This document shows positions 19,427-30,589 of a stretch of 64,000 bases of DNA, piece after piece (the stretch's first letter is position 1; each line of letters opens with the position of its first letter). Below the pieces are notes generated by a model, which had not been told where the DNA came from, did no database searches, and worked only from the letters and a program-made list of their open reading frames with translations. The stretch spans positions 186,001 through 250,000 of the forward strand of contig NZ_FNCW01000005.1 in NCBI RefSeq assembly GCF_900099815.1, in the 5' to 3' direction. Position numbers and translations under genes: made by a program. The DNA is from Psychroflexus sediminis (GTDB taxonomy: Bacteria > Bacteroidota > Bacteroidia > Flavobacteriales > Flavobacteriaceae).

Positions 19427-20089
19427 ATGGCAGCTAAGACAAAAACTGAAAAAAAAGTATCCAAGATAGATATCATTACATATTATATGAATCATGTTTT
19501 AGAACATGAGCATAAACCGAAATCAGTTTACAAATTTGCTAAAGATCATAAGTTTGAAGAAAAAGATTTTTATAAGTATTTCGGAAATTTTGAGGCCTTA
19601 AGAGAGGAAATTTGGGAAAGCTTTTTCGAAAATGCACATACTTTAATGAGTCAAAATGAAGAAGTGGAACATTACAGTAGCAGAGAAAAAATGCTCACGT
19701 TTTTCTACACCTTTTTTGAAATATTGACAGCTAATAGAAGTTATGTCCTTTATGTCATTGAAGAAAATGAAGGTCAGCTAAATAATCTAAAACAACTTAA
19801 AGGTCTTAGACGACATATTAAATCCTTTGCCAAAGATTTAATTGAAGATGACAATGATGAAAAGAATTACAGTTTCTTAAAACGAAACGAAAGAATTTAT
19901 TCTGAAGGCGCCTGGATTCAATTTTTGTTTTTGCTCAGATTTTGGAAAGACGACAAATCCGCTGATTTCGAGAAGACTGATGTGGCAATAGAAAAATCAG
20001 TAAATACAATTTTCGATGTCTTCGATAATACACCTCTGGAGAAAGTTTTTGATTTTGGAAAATTTCTCTACAAAGAAACAATGAAGTAA
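19427..20089 (+). CDS. TetR-family transcriptional regulator
   Basis: A 220-residue protein. The N-terminal 60 residues hold a TetR-like helix-turn-helix: SKIDIITYYMNHVLE for helix 1, then SVYKFAKDHKFEEKDFYKYF, with the usual FYKYFGNFEALR ending. The C-terminal ligand or dimerisation domain is helical and not assignable. The start is set at the ATG at 19427 (MAAKTKTEKKVSK); a GTG six codons upstream overlaps the promoter box. The ABC1 kinase gene starts four bases after its stop, so the regulator probably acts on or with that kinase. Target and ligand are unknown. Confidence 0.85.
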   Translation: MAAKTKTEKKVSKIDIITYYMNHVLEHEHKPKSVYKFAKDHKFEEKDFYKYFGNFEALREEIWESFFENAHTLMSQNEEVEHYSSREKMLTFFYTFFEILTANRSYVLYVIEENEGQLNNLKQLKGLRRHIKSFAKDLIEDDNDEKNYSFLKRNERIYSEGAWIQFLFLLRFWKDDKSADFEKTDVAIEKSVNTIFDVFDNTPLEKVFDFGKFLYKETMK

Positions 20090-20092
20090 TAG

Positions 20093-21400
20093 ATGAAAAC
20101 AATAGATAAAATCCCAACGGGAAAGTTTAGCAGAACCTCAAAACTTATTGGTACTGGCACGAAAGTCGGTGCGAATTATTTAAAATATTATTCTAAGAAG
20201 GCTTTTAATCCTGATCTAACCAGAGAAAGTCTGGATGAAGAAAACGCTTCTGATATATACGACGGTTTAAAAAACCTCAAAGGAAGTGCCCTGAAGGTAG
20301 CGCAGATGTTATCCATGGAAAAAAGCATACTCCCAAGTGCTTATGTGGAAAAGTTCAGCCTGGCGCAGTTCAGTGTCCCCCCACTTTCAGCACCCCTGGT
20401 AAGAAAGACCTTCAAAAAATACAACGGTAAATACCCGGAAGACATATTTGACAAGTTTACATCAGAATCCGTAAATGCAGCAAGCATTGGTCAGGTTCAC
20501 CGGGCCGAGAAGGATGGCAATAAATATGCTATCAAAATTCAATACCCGGGTGTTGCCGACAGCATCAGTTCAGACCTGGCAATGGTAAAGCCTATAGCTA
20601 CAAGGATGTTTAACCTGAAGGGCAAAGACTCTGAAAAATATTTCAGAGAGATAGAAGATAAGCTGATTGAAGAAACCGATTATATCCTGGAAGTTGAGCA
20701 AAGTAAGCGCATTTCTGAAGCCTGCGCCCTTATTCCGGGTCTTAAGTTTCCAAAATACTATGAAAATCTGTCCAGTGAGCGTATCATTACCATGGACTGG
20801 ATGGAAGGCAAGCATCTCAGTGAGTTTGTAAAACAGGACTTTACTGAAGAGACTGGAAATGAAATTGGTCAAAGCCTCTGGAACTTTTATATGTTCCAGT
20901 TTCATAAATTGAAAGAAGTGCACGCAGATCCACATCCGGGTAACTTTTTGATCGATAAGGACAAGCATTTAATCGCTATTGATTTTGGATGTATCAAAAA
21001 CATTCCAAATAAGTTTTATACCCCTTATTTTGAATTAGCTGAACCCGAAAACATCAATGATCCAGAGTTTTTCCTTCAAAAACTCAAAGAATTAGAGATT
21101 ATAAGACCTGATGATTCAGAAAAGGAAATCCAGTATTTCTCCGCTTTGTTTCACGAAATGTTGAGTCTGTTTACGAGTCCTTTTCACAAGGAAACCTTTG
21201 ATTTTGGAGCTGAAGAATTTTGGAGTAAGGTTTCCGGATTAAGCGAAAAATACAGCAGTGATAAGGAGCTGAGAAAAATGAATGGTAACAGAGGAAGTAA
21301 ACATTTTCTTTATATCAACAGAACATTTTTCGGACTGTATAATTTACTGCATGATCTAAAAGCAAAAGTCGATATCAACGATTATAAAAAATATATGTAA
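20093..21400 (+). CDS. ABC1/AarF/UbiB-family atypical kinase
   Basis: A 435-residue member of the ABC1 (COQ8/UbiB) atypical kinase family. Visible elements are the KxGQ-type motif, here KVAQ at 68-71 with Ala in place of Gly; the Ala-rich nucleotide loop AASIGQVHRA (129-138); the invariant Lys in YAIKIQYPGV (Lys148); MEGKHL; and the catalytic and metal motifs HADPHPGNFLI and IAIDFGCI. Members of this family support ubiquinone or other isoprenoid-lipid metabolism; bacteria like this one use menaquinone, so the role is open. It forms a tight pair with the tetR gene and ends at a strong terminator. Confidence 0.88.
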   Translation: MKTIDKIPTGKFSRTSKLIGTGTKVGANYLKYYSKKAFNPDLTRESLDEENASDIYDGLKNLKGSALKVAQMLSMEKSILPSAYVEKFSLAQFSVPPLSAPLVRKTFKKYNGKYPEDIFDKFTSESVNAASIGQVHRAEKDGNKYAIKIQYPGVADSISSDLAMVKPIATRMFNLKGKDSEKYFREIEDKLIEETDYILEVEQSKRISEACALIPGLKFPKYYENLSSERIITMDWMEGKHLSEFVKQDFTEETGNEIGQSLWNFYMFQFHKLKEVHADPHPGNFLIDKDKHLIAIDFGCIKNIPNKFYTPYFELAEPENINDPEFFLQKLKELEIIRPDDSEKEIQYFSALFHEMLSLFTSPFHKETFDFGAEEFWSKVSGLSEKYSSDKELRKMNGNRGSKHFLYINRTFFGLYNLLHDLKAKVDINDYKKYM

Positions 21401-21430
21401 GGCATTTAAGATGATTGGTTAGGTTGGTTG

Positions 21431-21471
21431 GAAAACGCTCTTTGAAATTAAGTAAAAGAGCGTTTTCTTTT
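21431..21471 (+). terminator. Intrinsic terminator of the tetR-ABC1 kinase operon
   Basis: A 13-bp stem (GAAAACGCTCTTT at 21431-21443 with its complement at 21455-21467), 11-base loop, then a T run. Confidence 0.88.
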
Positions 21472-21532
21472 TGCTTTTAAGATTATGAAATACGCAATAA
21501 TACTTATCTTGCATTGATAAATACTTAAAAAA

Positions 21533-22537
21533 ATGTATCAGTCTAAAATTATAGGATTAGGGAAATATGTTCCCGAGCAAGTGGTAACTAATGAGGATTT
21601 ATGCCAGCTCATGGACACCACAGACGAGTGGATCCAGGAGAGAACAGGAATAAAGGAACGCAGGCACATCAAAAAAGGAGATGGCAACTCAACTGCCATC
21701 ATGGGACTGAAAGCTGCAAAACAGGCCATTGAAAGAGCTGATATTGATAAAGATGATATAGAATTGATTGTCTTTGCAACCCTAAGTCCGGATTATTATT
21801 TCCCTGGATGTGGCGTTCAAATTCAAGAAAAACTTGGTATTAAAACCTGTCCGGCATTGGACGTCAGGAATCAATGCAGTGGATTTGTCTACGGACTCTC
21901 TGTGGCAGACCAGTTCATCAAAACAGGAATGTATAAAAATGTACTTGTCATTGGAAGTGAGAATCACAGCGGTGGTCTGGATATGACTACACGAAGCAGG
22001 CATGTATCTGTAATCTTTGGTGATGGTGCCGGTGCTGCCATTTTGACCAGAAGTGATGATGATTCAGGAATATTATCATCTCATTTACATTCTCAGGGAG
22101 AGTATATTGATGAATTATCGCTTAGAGGGCCATCAACAGAGAAGTGGGTGCCAGAAATAATAGCCGAAAACCCACAGGAAGACATCCCCTACTATCCGAA
22201 GATGAACGGACAGCTGGTCTTTAAAAATGCGGTCGTCCGGTTTTCTGAAGTCATTCAGGAAGGCTTAGACTTCAATGCTCTTAAAAAAGAAGATATTGAC
22301 ATGTTTATTCCCCATCAGGCCAACTTAAGGATATCCCAGTTTATTCAAAAGAAACTTGGCCTGGAAGACAGTCAGGTCCACAATAACATTCAGAAATTCG
22401 GTAATACCACCGCGGCCTCCATCCCCATCGCGCTTACCGAAGCCTGGGAAGAGGGTAAAATCAAAAAAGGTGACTTAGTTGTGCTGGCCGCCTTTGGAAG
22501 TGGATTTACCTGGGGCAGTGTGATTATACGCTGGTAA
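21533..22537 (+). CDS. 3-oxoacyl-ACP synthase III family protein (KAS III / FabH-like)
   Basis: A 334-residue thiolase-fold condensing enzyme. The KAS III triad is complete: Cys115 in RNQCSGFVYGLS, His261 in PHQANLRISQF and Asn291 in FGNTTAASIP. MYQSKIIGLGKYVPEQVVTN and DEWIQERTGIKERR are standard N-terminal signatures. Such enzymes start fatty-acid synthesis by condensing an acyl-CoA with malonyl-ACP, or make specialised lipids. There is no fab cluster next to it, so this may be a paralogue rather than the housekeeping fabH. Monocistronic, bounded by terminators on both sides. Confidence 0.9.
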   Translation: MYQSKIIGLGKYVPEQVVTNEDLCQLMDTTDEWIQERTGIKERRHIKKGDGNSTAIMGLKAAKQAIERADIDKDDIELIVFATLSPDYYFPGCGVQIQEKLGIKTCPALDVRNQCSGFVYGLSVADQFIKTGMYKNVLVIGSENHSGGLDMTTRSRHVSVIFGDGAGAAILTRSDDDSGILSSHLHSQGEYIDELSLRGPSTEKWVPEIIAENPQEDIPYYPKMNGQLVFKNAVVRFSEVIQEGLDFNALKKEDIDMFIPHQANLRISQFIQKKLGLEDSQVHNNIQKFGNTTAASIPIALTEAWEEGKIKKGDLVVLAAFGSGFTWGSVIIRW

Positions 22538-22559
22538 ATTCCATAACCCGCTTAAATAA

Positions 22560-22592
22560 AAAAATCCTGTGAATTGAATTCACAGGATTTTT
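22560..22592. terminator. Bidirectional terminator between the KAS III gene and secDF
   Basis: A 14-bp perfect stem (22560-22573 with 22579-22592), loop TTGAA, with A and T runs on both sides. It serves two convergent genes. Confidence 0.9.
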
Positions 22593-22614
22593 TTTGTTGG
22601 AGGTTTAGACGCCT

Positions 22615-25600
22615 TTATAGACTTACTTCACCTTCAGGGTCTTCCATTTTTTTGTCAGAAAGATCAATTCCTTTTTTCTTAACCGAGTCGAACATTACAG
22701 GAGTAGCTATAAAAACAGATGAATAGGTACCTACTAGCACACCAATGATAAGGGCGAACATAAATCCTCTGATACTGTCTCCGCCAAAAATGAATATAGC
22801 GATCAAAACAACGAGCGTGGTTAAAGAGGTATTGATGGTTCTGCTGATAGTTGAACTCACCGCTACATTGATCAATTTGTCCATTTTCCAGGTAGGATGA
22901 TCATTGAAGAATTCACGAATTCTGTCAAATACAACCACGGTATCATTTAAGGAGTAACCAATCACCGTAAGAATTGCAGCGATAAAGGCCTGGTCAATCT
23001 CTAAACTAAATGGCAAGACATTGTATAACAAGGAGAATATACCTAACACTATAATCACATCATGAACAACCGCCGCCACTGCTCCTAGGGAGAATTGCCA
23101 TCTTCTAAATCTTATCAGGATATAGAGAAACACAGCGATAAGCGAACCTATCACAGCGTAAAATGAAGCGGTCTTGATATCATCTGCAATGGTAGGATTC
23201 ACTTTCATAGAGGACATGATTCCGTATTCTTTTTCCAAACTACTGTCACCTACTTTGAATTCATCTAAAGCAATTCCGTCTGGAAGGTAAGGCTGTAAAT
23301 CATTGTATAAAATCATTTGTATTTCATCATCGATGATGGTACCTTCTTCCTCGATTTTATAGTTGGTTGTTATCTTAAGCTGATTGGAAGATCCATAGGT
23401 TTTGGCCTCAACACTTTGAAGATTGCCTACCAAAATAGATTCAACCTCGGTAGGATTGACAGCTTGCTCAAACCTAACGACAAAGCTTCTGCCTCCTACG
23501 AAATCAACCCCCTCATTCAGGCCTTTGGTAGCTAAGGAACCAATACTGATAAGGATAGCCACAGCAGATATGATATAAGCAACTTTTCGTTTCTTTAGGA
23601 AGTTAATATCGATATTAAGGAACCACTTTTTCGTCAGTGCTGTTGAGAATGGAAGTGATTTCCCTTTCTTTCCTCCACCGGCGATAAATAAACGGGTTAA
23701 GAATATAGCACAGAATAAAGAGGTTACAATACCTATTAATAAGGTGGTTGCAAAACCTTTAATCGGCCCGGTACCAAACGTGAAAAGGATAAGACCTGTA
23801 AGACCTGTCGTGATATTGGCATCTAAAATGGAAGATAACGCATTCTTAAAACCATCACTAATCGCTTCCACCTGGGTTTTTCCTTTGGCGATTTCTTCCC
23901 GTATTCTTTCAAAAATAAGAACATTCGCATCTACAGACATACCTATGGTAAGTACAATACCCGCAATACCAGGTAATGTCAGTACCGCTCCAAGTCCGGA
24001 TAAAACGCCAAAAATGAAGAGTATGTTGACTACTAAGGCAATATCGGCATAAAGACCAGCCTTCCCGTAGTAAAAAATCATGTAAGCCAGCACAAAGATC
24101 AAGGCGATCACGAAGGATAAGATTCCACTATCGATAGCTTCCTGTCCTAAGGAAGGTCCTACGATTTCACTTTGAACAATATCAGCAGAAGCAGGTAGCT
24201 TACCAGCTCTTAAGACATTAGCTAAATCCTGGGCTTCTTCAATGGTAAATTGTCCGGTAATCTCACTTCTCCCCCCAGTAATAGCACCTGTTGAAACGCC
24301 TGGAGCTGAATAGACTAAATTATCTAGAACGATAGCGATTTGAGAACCCTGTGCAGAGGCTCTTCCGGTCATATCTTCCCAGATTTTTGCGCCACGACCA
24401 TCCATTTGCATGCTTACAGCAACTCTGCCCACCTGGTCGTAGGTTTGTTGCGCATCTGTAATCACAGCACCACTTAACTGTGGTTCATCACTTCTATTTC
24501 CTTTTAGTGCATAAAGTTCAATAATTTCTGAATCCTTTGGCGGTTTACCCCATACAAATTCAGCATATTTCTTATCAGAAGGCAACTGCGATCTCACCTG
24601 TGGCATAGACAAGTACCTGTTGACCTTAGCTGTATCTTGAATAGCAAAATAAGCGATAACCGGACCCTGTGGTTGTCCAACAGACTGAACAAGACTAAGC
24701 AAAGGATTGGTTTTTGAAAAGTCTTCTTCTGCATCTTCCTCGGTAGATAATAAATCTTCCAAATCATCTTCCTTGGTTATTTCCTCATCCTGATCTGTCG
24801 ATGCAGCGGCTTCATCCTCAACTTTTTCAGTTTCACCTGAGATATTTTCAGCTATAATGGCATCTGCCGTGACTAAGAAATCAGAGAATTCATTTGATTT
24901 ATACACATCCCAAAACTCAAGTTGAGCTGTACTCTGAAGCAAATTTTGAATTCTGCTGATGTCTTTTGCACCAGGTAATTCAATAAGAATTCTTCCTGAA
25001 TCTCCTAAACGCTGGATGTTAGGCTGAGTTACCCCAAACTTATCGATACGCTCTCTCAAGACTTCAAAAGCAGAAGTAATGCTTTCATCAATTTTTCTAT
25101 TGATGATAGGTTTTACCTGGCTATTGGTCATATCAAAACTGATCTCATCAGCAAGAGCTTTGGTTCCGAAAATATCTGGAGAAGCTAATCTAGCACCCTC
25201 CTTACGGTCGAATGCTTCAAAAAACAGCTCTAAATAACTATCCTGACTGCTTTTTCTGGCTTCCTGAGCTTCTGCCAGAGCCTGATTAAACGCCGGGTCT
25301 TTGGAGTCATTAGCTAAATCTTCTAAAAGATCCTGAACTGAAATTTGAAGGATAACATTTATACCTCCTTTTAAGTCAAGGCCTTTGTTAAGCTCTTTGT
25401 CTTTGGCTGTATCGTAAGTTATACCAGCAAAAATGGGCTCATTTCCAATAGAGTCTAAATATTGTTCTACAACAATTGCTCGTTTTTCGGGGAAGTCCTC
25501 AACACTTTGAGGAATTTGTCTTTCGGCGTAAGCTTGCGCTTCCTGTTCAACATTATTAGCTATAAATGTAAAGGAGAGTTGGTAAATACTTACCAGTCCA

Positions 25601-25641
25601 AACAAAATAGCAAATAGCTTAATAAGTCCTTTATTCTGCAT
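22615..25641 (-). CDS. secDF: Fused SecDF protein-export membrane subunit
   Basis: A 1008-residue fusion of SecD and SecF. It uses the proton-motive force to pull proteins out of the Sec channel. An N-terminal transmembrane helix (LIKLFAILFGLVSIYQLSF) is followed by the large periplasmic P1 domain (GLDLKGGINVILQISV; RIDKFGVTQPNIQRLG). Then come the SecD membrane bundle (GMSVDANVLIFERIREEI), the SecF half (EGVDFVGGRSFVVRFEQAVN) and its bundle (SLNDTVVVFDRIREFF). An acidic insert rich in E and D near residues 270-310 is typical of Bacteroidota. The fused form is the norm in this phylum. Monocistronic, with a TATATTTG box upstream. Confidence 0.95.
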   Translation of the reverse strand: MQNKGLIKLFAILFGLVSIYQLSFTFIANNVEQEAQAYAERQIPQSVEDFPEKRAIVVEQYLDSIGNEPIFAGITYDTAKDKELNKGLDLKGGINVILQISVQDLLEDLANDSKDPAFNQALAEAQEARKSSQDSYLELFFEAFDRKEGARLASPDIFGTKALADEISFDMTNSQVKPIINRKIDESITSAFEVLRERIDKFGVTQPNIQRLGDSGRILIELPGAKDISRIQNLLQSTAQLEFWDVYKSNEFSDFLVTADAIIAENISGETEKVEDEAAASTDQDEEITKEDDLEDLLSTEEDAEEDFSKTNPLLSLVQSVGQPQGPVIAYFAIQDTAKVNRYLSMPQVRSQLPSDKKYAEFVWGKPPKDSEIIELYALKGNRSDEPQLSGAVITDAQQTYDQVGRVAVSMQMDGRGAKIWEDMTGRASAQGSQIAIVLDNLVYSAPGVSTGAITGGRSEITGQFTIEEAQDLANVLRAGKLPASADIVQSEIVGPSLGQEAIDSGILSFVIALIFVLAYMIFYYGKAGLYADIALVVNILFIFGVLSGLGAVLTLPGIAGIVLTIGMSVDANVLIFERIREEIAKGKTQVEAISDGFKNALSSILDANITTGLTGLILFTFGTGPIKGFATTLLIGIVTSLFCAIFLTRLFIAGGGKKGKSLPFSTALTKKWFLNIDINFLKKRKVAYIISAVAILISIGSLATKGLNEGVDFVGGRSFVVRFEQAVNPTEVESILVGNLQSVEAKTYGSSNQLKITTNYKIEEEGTIIDDEIQMILYNDLQPYLPDGIALDEFKVGDSSLEKEYGIMSSMKVNPTIADDIKTASFYAVIGSLIAVFLYILIRFRRWQFSLGAVAAVVHDVIIVLGIFSLLYNVLPFSLEIDQAFIAAILTVIGYSLNDTVVVFDRIREFFNDHPTWKMDKLINVAVSSTISRTINTSLTTLVVLIAIFIFGGDSIRGFMFALIIGVLVGTYSSVFIATPVMFDSVKKKGIDLSDKKMEDPEGEVSL

Positions 25642-25675
25642 TCTTTAAATTATTAGTGGCTGTTATAAAATCAGG

Positions 25676-25683
25676 CAAATATA
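25676..25683 (-). promoter_or_regulatory. -7 promoter box of secDF
   Basis: TATATTTG on the minus strand, 34 bases before the ATG, a perfect consensus match. Confidence 0.5.
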
Positions 25684-25781
25684 GGTTTTCGATATAGAAA
25701 TGACAATTTTTTTAATAAAGATAATTTTAACTTTTAAAACCTTATTTACACCTGTAAAAATGAGTATTACTGTCATAAAAA

Positions 25782-25809
25782 CATAAACCCGACCTAAGTC
25801 GGGTTTATG
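25782..25809 (-). terminator. Terminator of the gyrB-DUF6588-mdh transcript
   Basis: A 12-bp perfect stem (25782-25793 with 25798-25809), loop CTAA, followed on the minus strand by a T run, 22 bases beyond the mdh stop. Confidence 0.85.
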
Positions 25810-25831
25810 AAAATTGAAATATTTCTAAGGT

Positions 25832-26752
25832 TTACAAAAGCGCATTCGTCTTTTTTACAGCTTCTGCACTTTCTTTTAATTTTGCTTTCTCCTCATCGTT
25901 AAGATCTATCTCAACGATTTTTTCTATACCGTTTTTACCGATAATCACCGGAACTCCAATACATAAATCTTTAAGACCATATTCACCTTCCAGCAATGTC
26001 GAACAAGGGAACATTTTTCCCTGGTCACAGGCTATAGACTGAACAAGAGATGACACCGCAGCGCCAGGTGCATACCATGCACTAGTGCCTAATAATTTGG
26101 TTAAAGTTGCTCCTCCTACTTTTGTATCTTCGCTTACCTGAGCCAGTCGCTCTTCTGACAGAAACTCTGTCACACGAACACTATTTCTTGTCGCTAAACG
26201 CGTCAAAGGCAACATACCTGTATCACTATGACCTCCGATAACCATACCATCGACATCTGATGCGGGACAGTCCAAAGCCTCACTCAACCTATACTTGAAT
26301 CGTGCACTATCCAAAGCACCTCCCATTCCGATAATTCTGTTTTTAGGCAGATCCAGTTCTTTATGCGCAAGATAAGTCATCGTATCCATCGGGTTGCTCA
26401 CTACAATAAGCGTCACATTTGGTGAATGCTTTACCAGCTGTGCAGAAACGTCTTTAACGATTCCAGCGTTTATACCGATCAATTCTTCCCTGGTCATTCC
26501 TGGTTTTCTTGGGATACCCGAAGTGATTACTGCTATTTCAGAATCTTTTGTTTTGGTATAATCTCCTGTAGTTCCTGTAATTTTAGTATCAAATCCATTC
26601 AGCGTTGCTGTCTGCATTAAATCCATAGCTTTACCTTCTGCAACACCTTCTTTGATATCCAAAAGCACAACTTCAGAAGCAAAATCCTTGATTGCGATAT
26701 ACTCTGCACAACTAGCACCTACGGCACCAGCACCTACTACTGTAATTTTCAT
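25832..26752 (-). CDS. mdh: Malate dehydrogenase
   Basis: TCA-cycle enzyme that interconverts malate and oxaloacetate with NAD. The 306-residue sequence begins MKITVVGAGAVGASCAEYIA (dinucleotide-binding loop); an acidic residue that selects NAD over NADP is in VVLLDIKEG. The substrate arginines are Arg82 and Arg88 (IPRKPGMTREEL) and Arg151. The catalytic His175 is in GGHSDTGMLPL; the more usual form is GGHGDTMVP. It belongs to the LDH-like MDH type rather than the E. coli type. It is the last gene of a probable operon with gyrB and the DUF6588 gene. Confidence 0.95.
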   Translation of the reverse strand: MKITVVGAGAVGASCAEYIAIKDFASEVVLLDIKEGVAEGKAMDLMQTATLNGFDTKITGTTGDYTKTKDSEIAVITSGIPRKPGMTREELIGINAGIVKDVSAQLVKHSPNVTLIVVSNPMDTMTYLAHKELDLPKNRIIGMGGALDSARFKYRLSEALDCPASDVDGMVIGGHSDTGMLPLTRLATRNSVRVTEFLSEERLAQVSEDTKVGGATLTKLLGTSAWYAPGAAVSSLVQSIACDQGKMFPCSTLLEGEYGLKDLCIGVPVIIGKNGIEKIVEIDLNDEEKAKLKESAEAVKKTNALL

Positions 26753-26777
26753 CTTAAATTTATTTTATAATTAATAA

Positions 26778-27794
26778 TTAAATTCCAAAATTGATTCCAA
26801 CATTCAAACTATTAAATTCTTGGAAACTATAATCGATATTAAGTCTAAAAAACGCTAAAGTCAGTTTGGTTCCCAGCGTTGCTCTAAAGCCATCGACAGA
26901 AGAAGTCGTACGCAACGGATCTACAATTGACGTTCCTGCTACTTCAGAAACTCCTGTGTTTATAACATATTCACCTTTTAATCTTGTATCTGCAGAACCC
27001 GACACAGTCCCTATACTTCCATAAAAATTAATTACAGGAAGTTTTGTGGATGCTACTAAAGCATAGTGCCAGGAGTCAATATCTGTCACAACAGACTGAT
27101 TCGACCCGGAAATCAATGTTGATTGTTCTGAAAATCTATATTCGCTTTCAAATTTATTATAACCGACAAATCCAGAAATAGCTATTGGCAAAACTTTAAA
27201 ACCCGGTATCCAGTTGGTGAATTCATGTTGTAAGCCAGCCCCGTAAAATTGAGCGGTCACATCTTTGGTTTCGACTTCTGGCAGAAATCTCAATTTTAAT
27301 TCTGTACTGAACAACAAACCGACACTCCCCTGTAACATCAGGTTAGGTAAATAGTCAATATTCTCTGAAGCTAAGCCTTGAGGCAAAGTCAAAGTCGCAA
27401 TGTTTTGATTGGCTTCTATAATATTCATCCTCACATCCGGTGAATTCTGCCCAAAGACAGTGCCTACCTGCTGAATAGCCGGACCGGACTCAAAGCGTAA
27501 AGCATTATAATCATTTTCATTTAATGCAAAGGATGTATTATTTTCCCTTATTTGTGAAATACCACCAATAATGGAAATTTCAAAACCGCCAAGACTTTTC
27601 ACCTTAGCTGTATTATACCAGCCATTGCTCAGCCCATAAATTACAGCATCAGAACCAGGTTTTGTGTAAGCATTTGTAAATCTGTTTGCGTCTTCTAAAC
27701 CAGCAGATAACAAGCTTTCAATTCCAGATTGAGAATAGGAAGTCAAAAATGAAATTAGCAAACCAATCGAAAAATAGAACTTTAGGGCTTTCAT
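26778..27794 (-). CDS. DUF6588-family outer-membrane-associated protein
   Basis: A 338-residue secreted protein. The signal peptide is MKALKFYFSIGLLISFLTSY with cleavage near YSQ. The mature part opens with GIESLLSAGLEDANRFTNAY and then alternates short hydrophobic strands ending in aromatic residues, with the last one LNVGINFGI, consistent with a beta-barrel. The family is DUF6588, found across Bacteroidota and of unknown function. I set the start at the ATG at 27792-27794; a TTG two codons upstream is the only alternative. It sits 9 bases after gyrB and 25 bases before mdh, so it is probably cotranscribed with both. Confidence 0.8.
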   Translation of the reverse strand: MKALKFYFSIGLLISFLTSYSQSGIESLLSAGLEDANRFTNAYTKPGSDAVIYGLSNGWYNTAKVKSLGGFEISIIGGISQIRENNTSFALNENDYNALRFESGPAIQQVGTVFGQNSPDVRMNIIEANQNIATLTLPQGLASENIDYLPNLMLQGSVGLLFSTELKLRFLPEVETKDVTAQFYGAGLQHEFTNWIPGFKVLPIAISGFVGYNKFESEYRFSEQSTLISGSNQSVVTDIDSWHYALVASTKLPVINFYGSIGTVSGSADTRLKGEYVINTGVSEVAGTSIVDPLRTTSSVDGFRATLGTKLTLAFFRLNIDYSFQEFNSLNVGINFGI

Positions 27795-27803
27795 GGTCAA
27801 CTA

Positions 27804-29747
<1,944 letters not shown>

Positions 29748-29752
29748 TTATT

Positions 29753-29765
29753 ATTAGTTTAACAA
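29753..29765. repeat. First copy of a 13-bp motif in the gyrB leader
   Basis: ATTAGTTTAACAA, between the gyrB -7 box and the gyrB ATG. The same 13 bases recur at 29909-29921 before the DUF2911 gene, where they are also half of a palindrome. Possibly a shared operator. Confidence 0.4.
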
Positions 29766-29769
29766 CAAA

Positions 29770-29777
29770 CAAATATA
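29770..29777 (-). promoter_or_regulatory. -7 promoter box of gyrB
   Basis: TATATTTG on the minus strand, a perfect match, giving a leader of about 20 bases that contains the 13-bp repeat. Confidence 0.55.
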
Positions 29778-29906
29778 GTGAATTGATGTGTTTTTTTGAT
29801 TGTTTAACGCTTTTAAATCCATTTTAATGTAGTTAAAATTAAAAACGGTAGTTGAAACTCTAGAATTATATTTCTAGCTTAGAATCCCGTTTATGCAACA
29901 GCATAA

Positions 29907-29936
29907 TAATTAGTTTAACAAAAATTAAACTAATTA
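29907..29936. promoter_or_regulatory. Perfect 12-bp inverted repeat abutting the DUF2911 start
   Basis: TAATTAGTTTAA (29907-29918), loop CAAAAA, TTAAACTAATTA (29925-29936). The last base of the palindrome is the A of the first possible ATG. It could be an operator, or an RNA hairpin that hides the start. There is no U-tract that would suggest a terminator. Confidence 0.5.
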
Positions 29937-30511
29937 TGACAAAACTTAAAACTAAACTTGTTCAAAAAATGAGACTCATGAAATTATTTAAAATTTGCCT
30001 AATCCTTTTATTAGCTTCGTTCTCAACTTCGGCTCAGGATTTTTCTGATATCGATAAAAGCCCAATGGATGCCGTCATCACGCGAAATCAGGATAATTCT
30101 CCTTTGGCTAGAATAATCTACAGCAGACCAAAAAAGAAAAATAGAGCGATTTTTGGAAAATTAGTTCCCTTCAATAAAGTTTGGAGAACTGGAGCTAACG
30201 AAGCTACAGAGATAACCTTTTACGAAGATGTACTTGTAAACGGCACAGCGGTTGAAGCTGGAACTTACTCTCTTTACACCATTCCTGAAGAAGAAAAATG
30301 GACTATTATCATCAATGAAAGGATAAATGAGTGGGGAGCTTACAATTATGATGACTCTATGGATCTTTTAAGAACATCTGTGCCTGTAAAAAATACTGCA
30401 GCTACGGTTGAAAATTTCTCTATTACCTTTAAACCTACCAAAGATGGTTCTGATTTATTGATGGGCTGGGATGATACCTTTGTAGAAGTCCCTATTCGTA
30501 AAGCCAATTAG
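29936..30511 (+). CDS. DUF2911-family secreted protein
   Basis: A secreted protein of up to 191 residues with the DUF2911 core: DNSPLARIIYSRPKKKNR, FGKLVPFNKVWRTGANEATE, AGTYSLYTIPEEEKWTIIIN and a C-terminal WDDTFVEVPI. The fold is predicted to be a beta sandwich; its function is not established. A signal peptide is clear (MKLFKICLILLLASFSTSA, cleavage at TSAQD). Three in-frame starts exist: 29936, 29969 (MRLMKLFK) and 29978 (MKLFK). The two inner ones give a more ordinary n-region, and the outer one overlaps the palindrome at 29907-29936, so the true start may be 29969. Monocistronic, ends at a terminator. Confidence 0.88.
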   Translation: MTKLKTKLVQKMRLMKLFKICLILLLASFSTSAQDFSDIDKSPMDAVITRNQDNSPLARIIYSRPKKKNRAIFGKLVPFNKVWRTGANEATEITFYEDVLVNGTAVEAGTYSLYTIPEEEKWTIIINERINEWGAYNYDDSMDLLRTSVPVKNTAATVENFSITFKPTKDGSDLLMGWDDTFVEVPIRKAN

Positions 30512-30542
30512 GCTATTTAAAACAACGACTATCTCATAATGC

Positions 30543-30589
30543 TGCTCCAGTCTTTGATTCTAAGTCAGTCAAAACTGGAGCATTGTTTT
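30543..30589 (+). terminator. Terminator of the DUF2911 gene
   Basis: TGCTCCAGT (30543-30551) pairs with ACTGGAGCA (30574-30582); the inner TTTGA/TCAAA segments can extend the stem. A T-rich tail follows. Confidence 0.75.
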
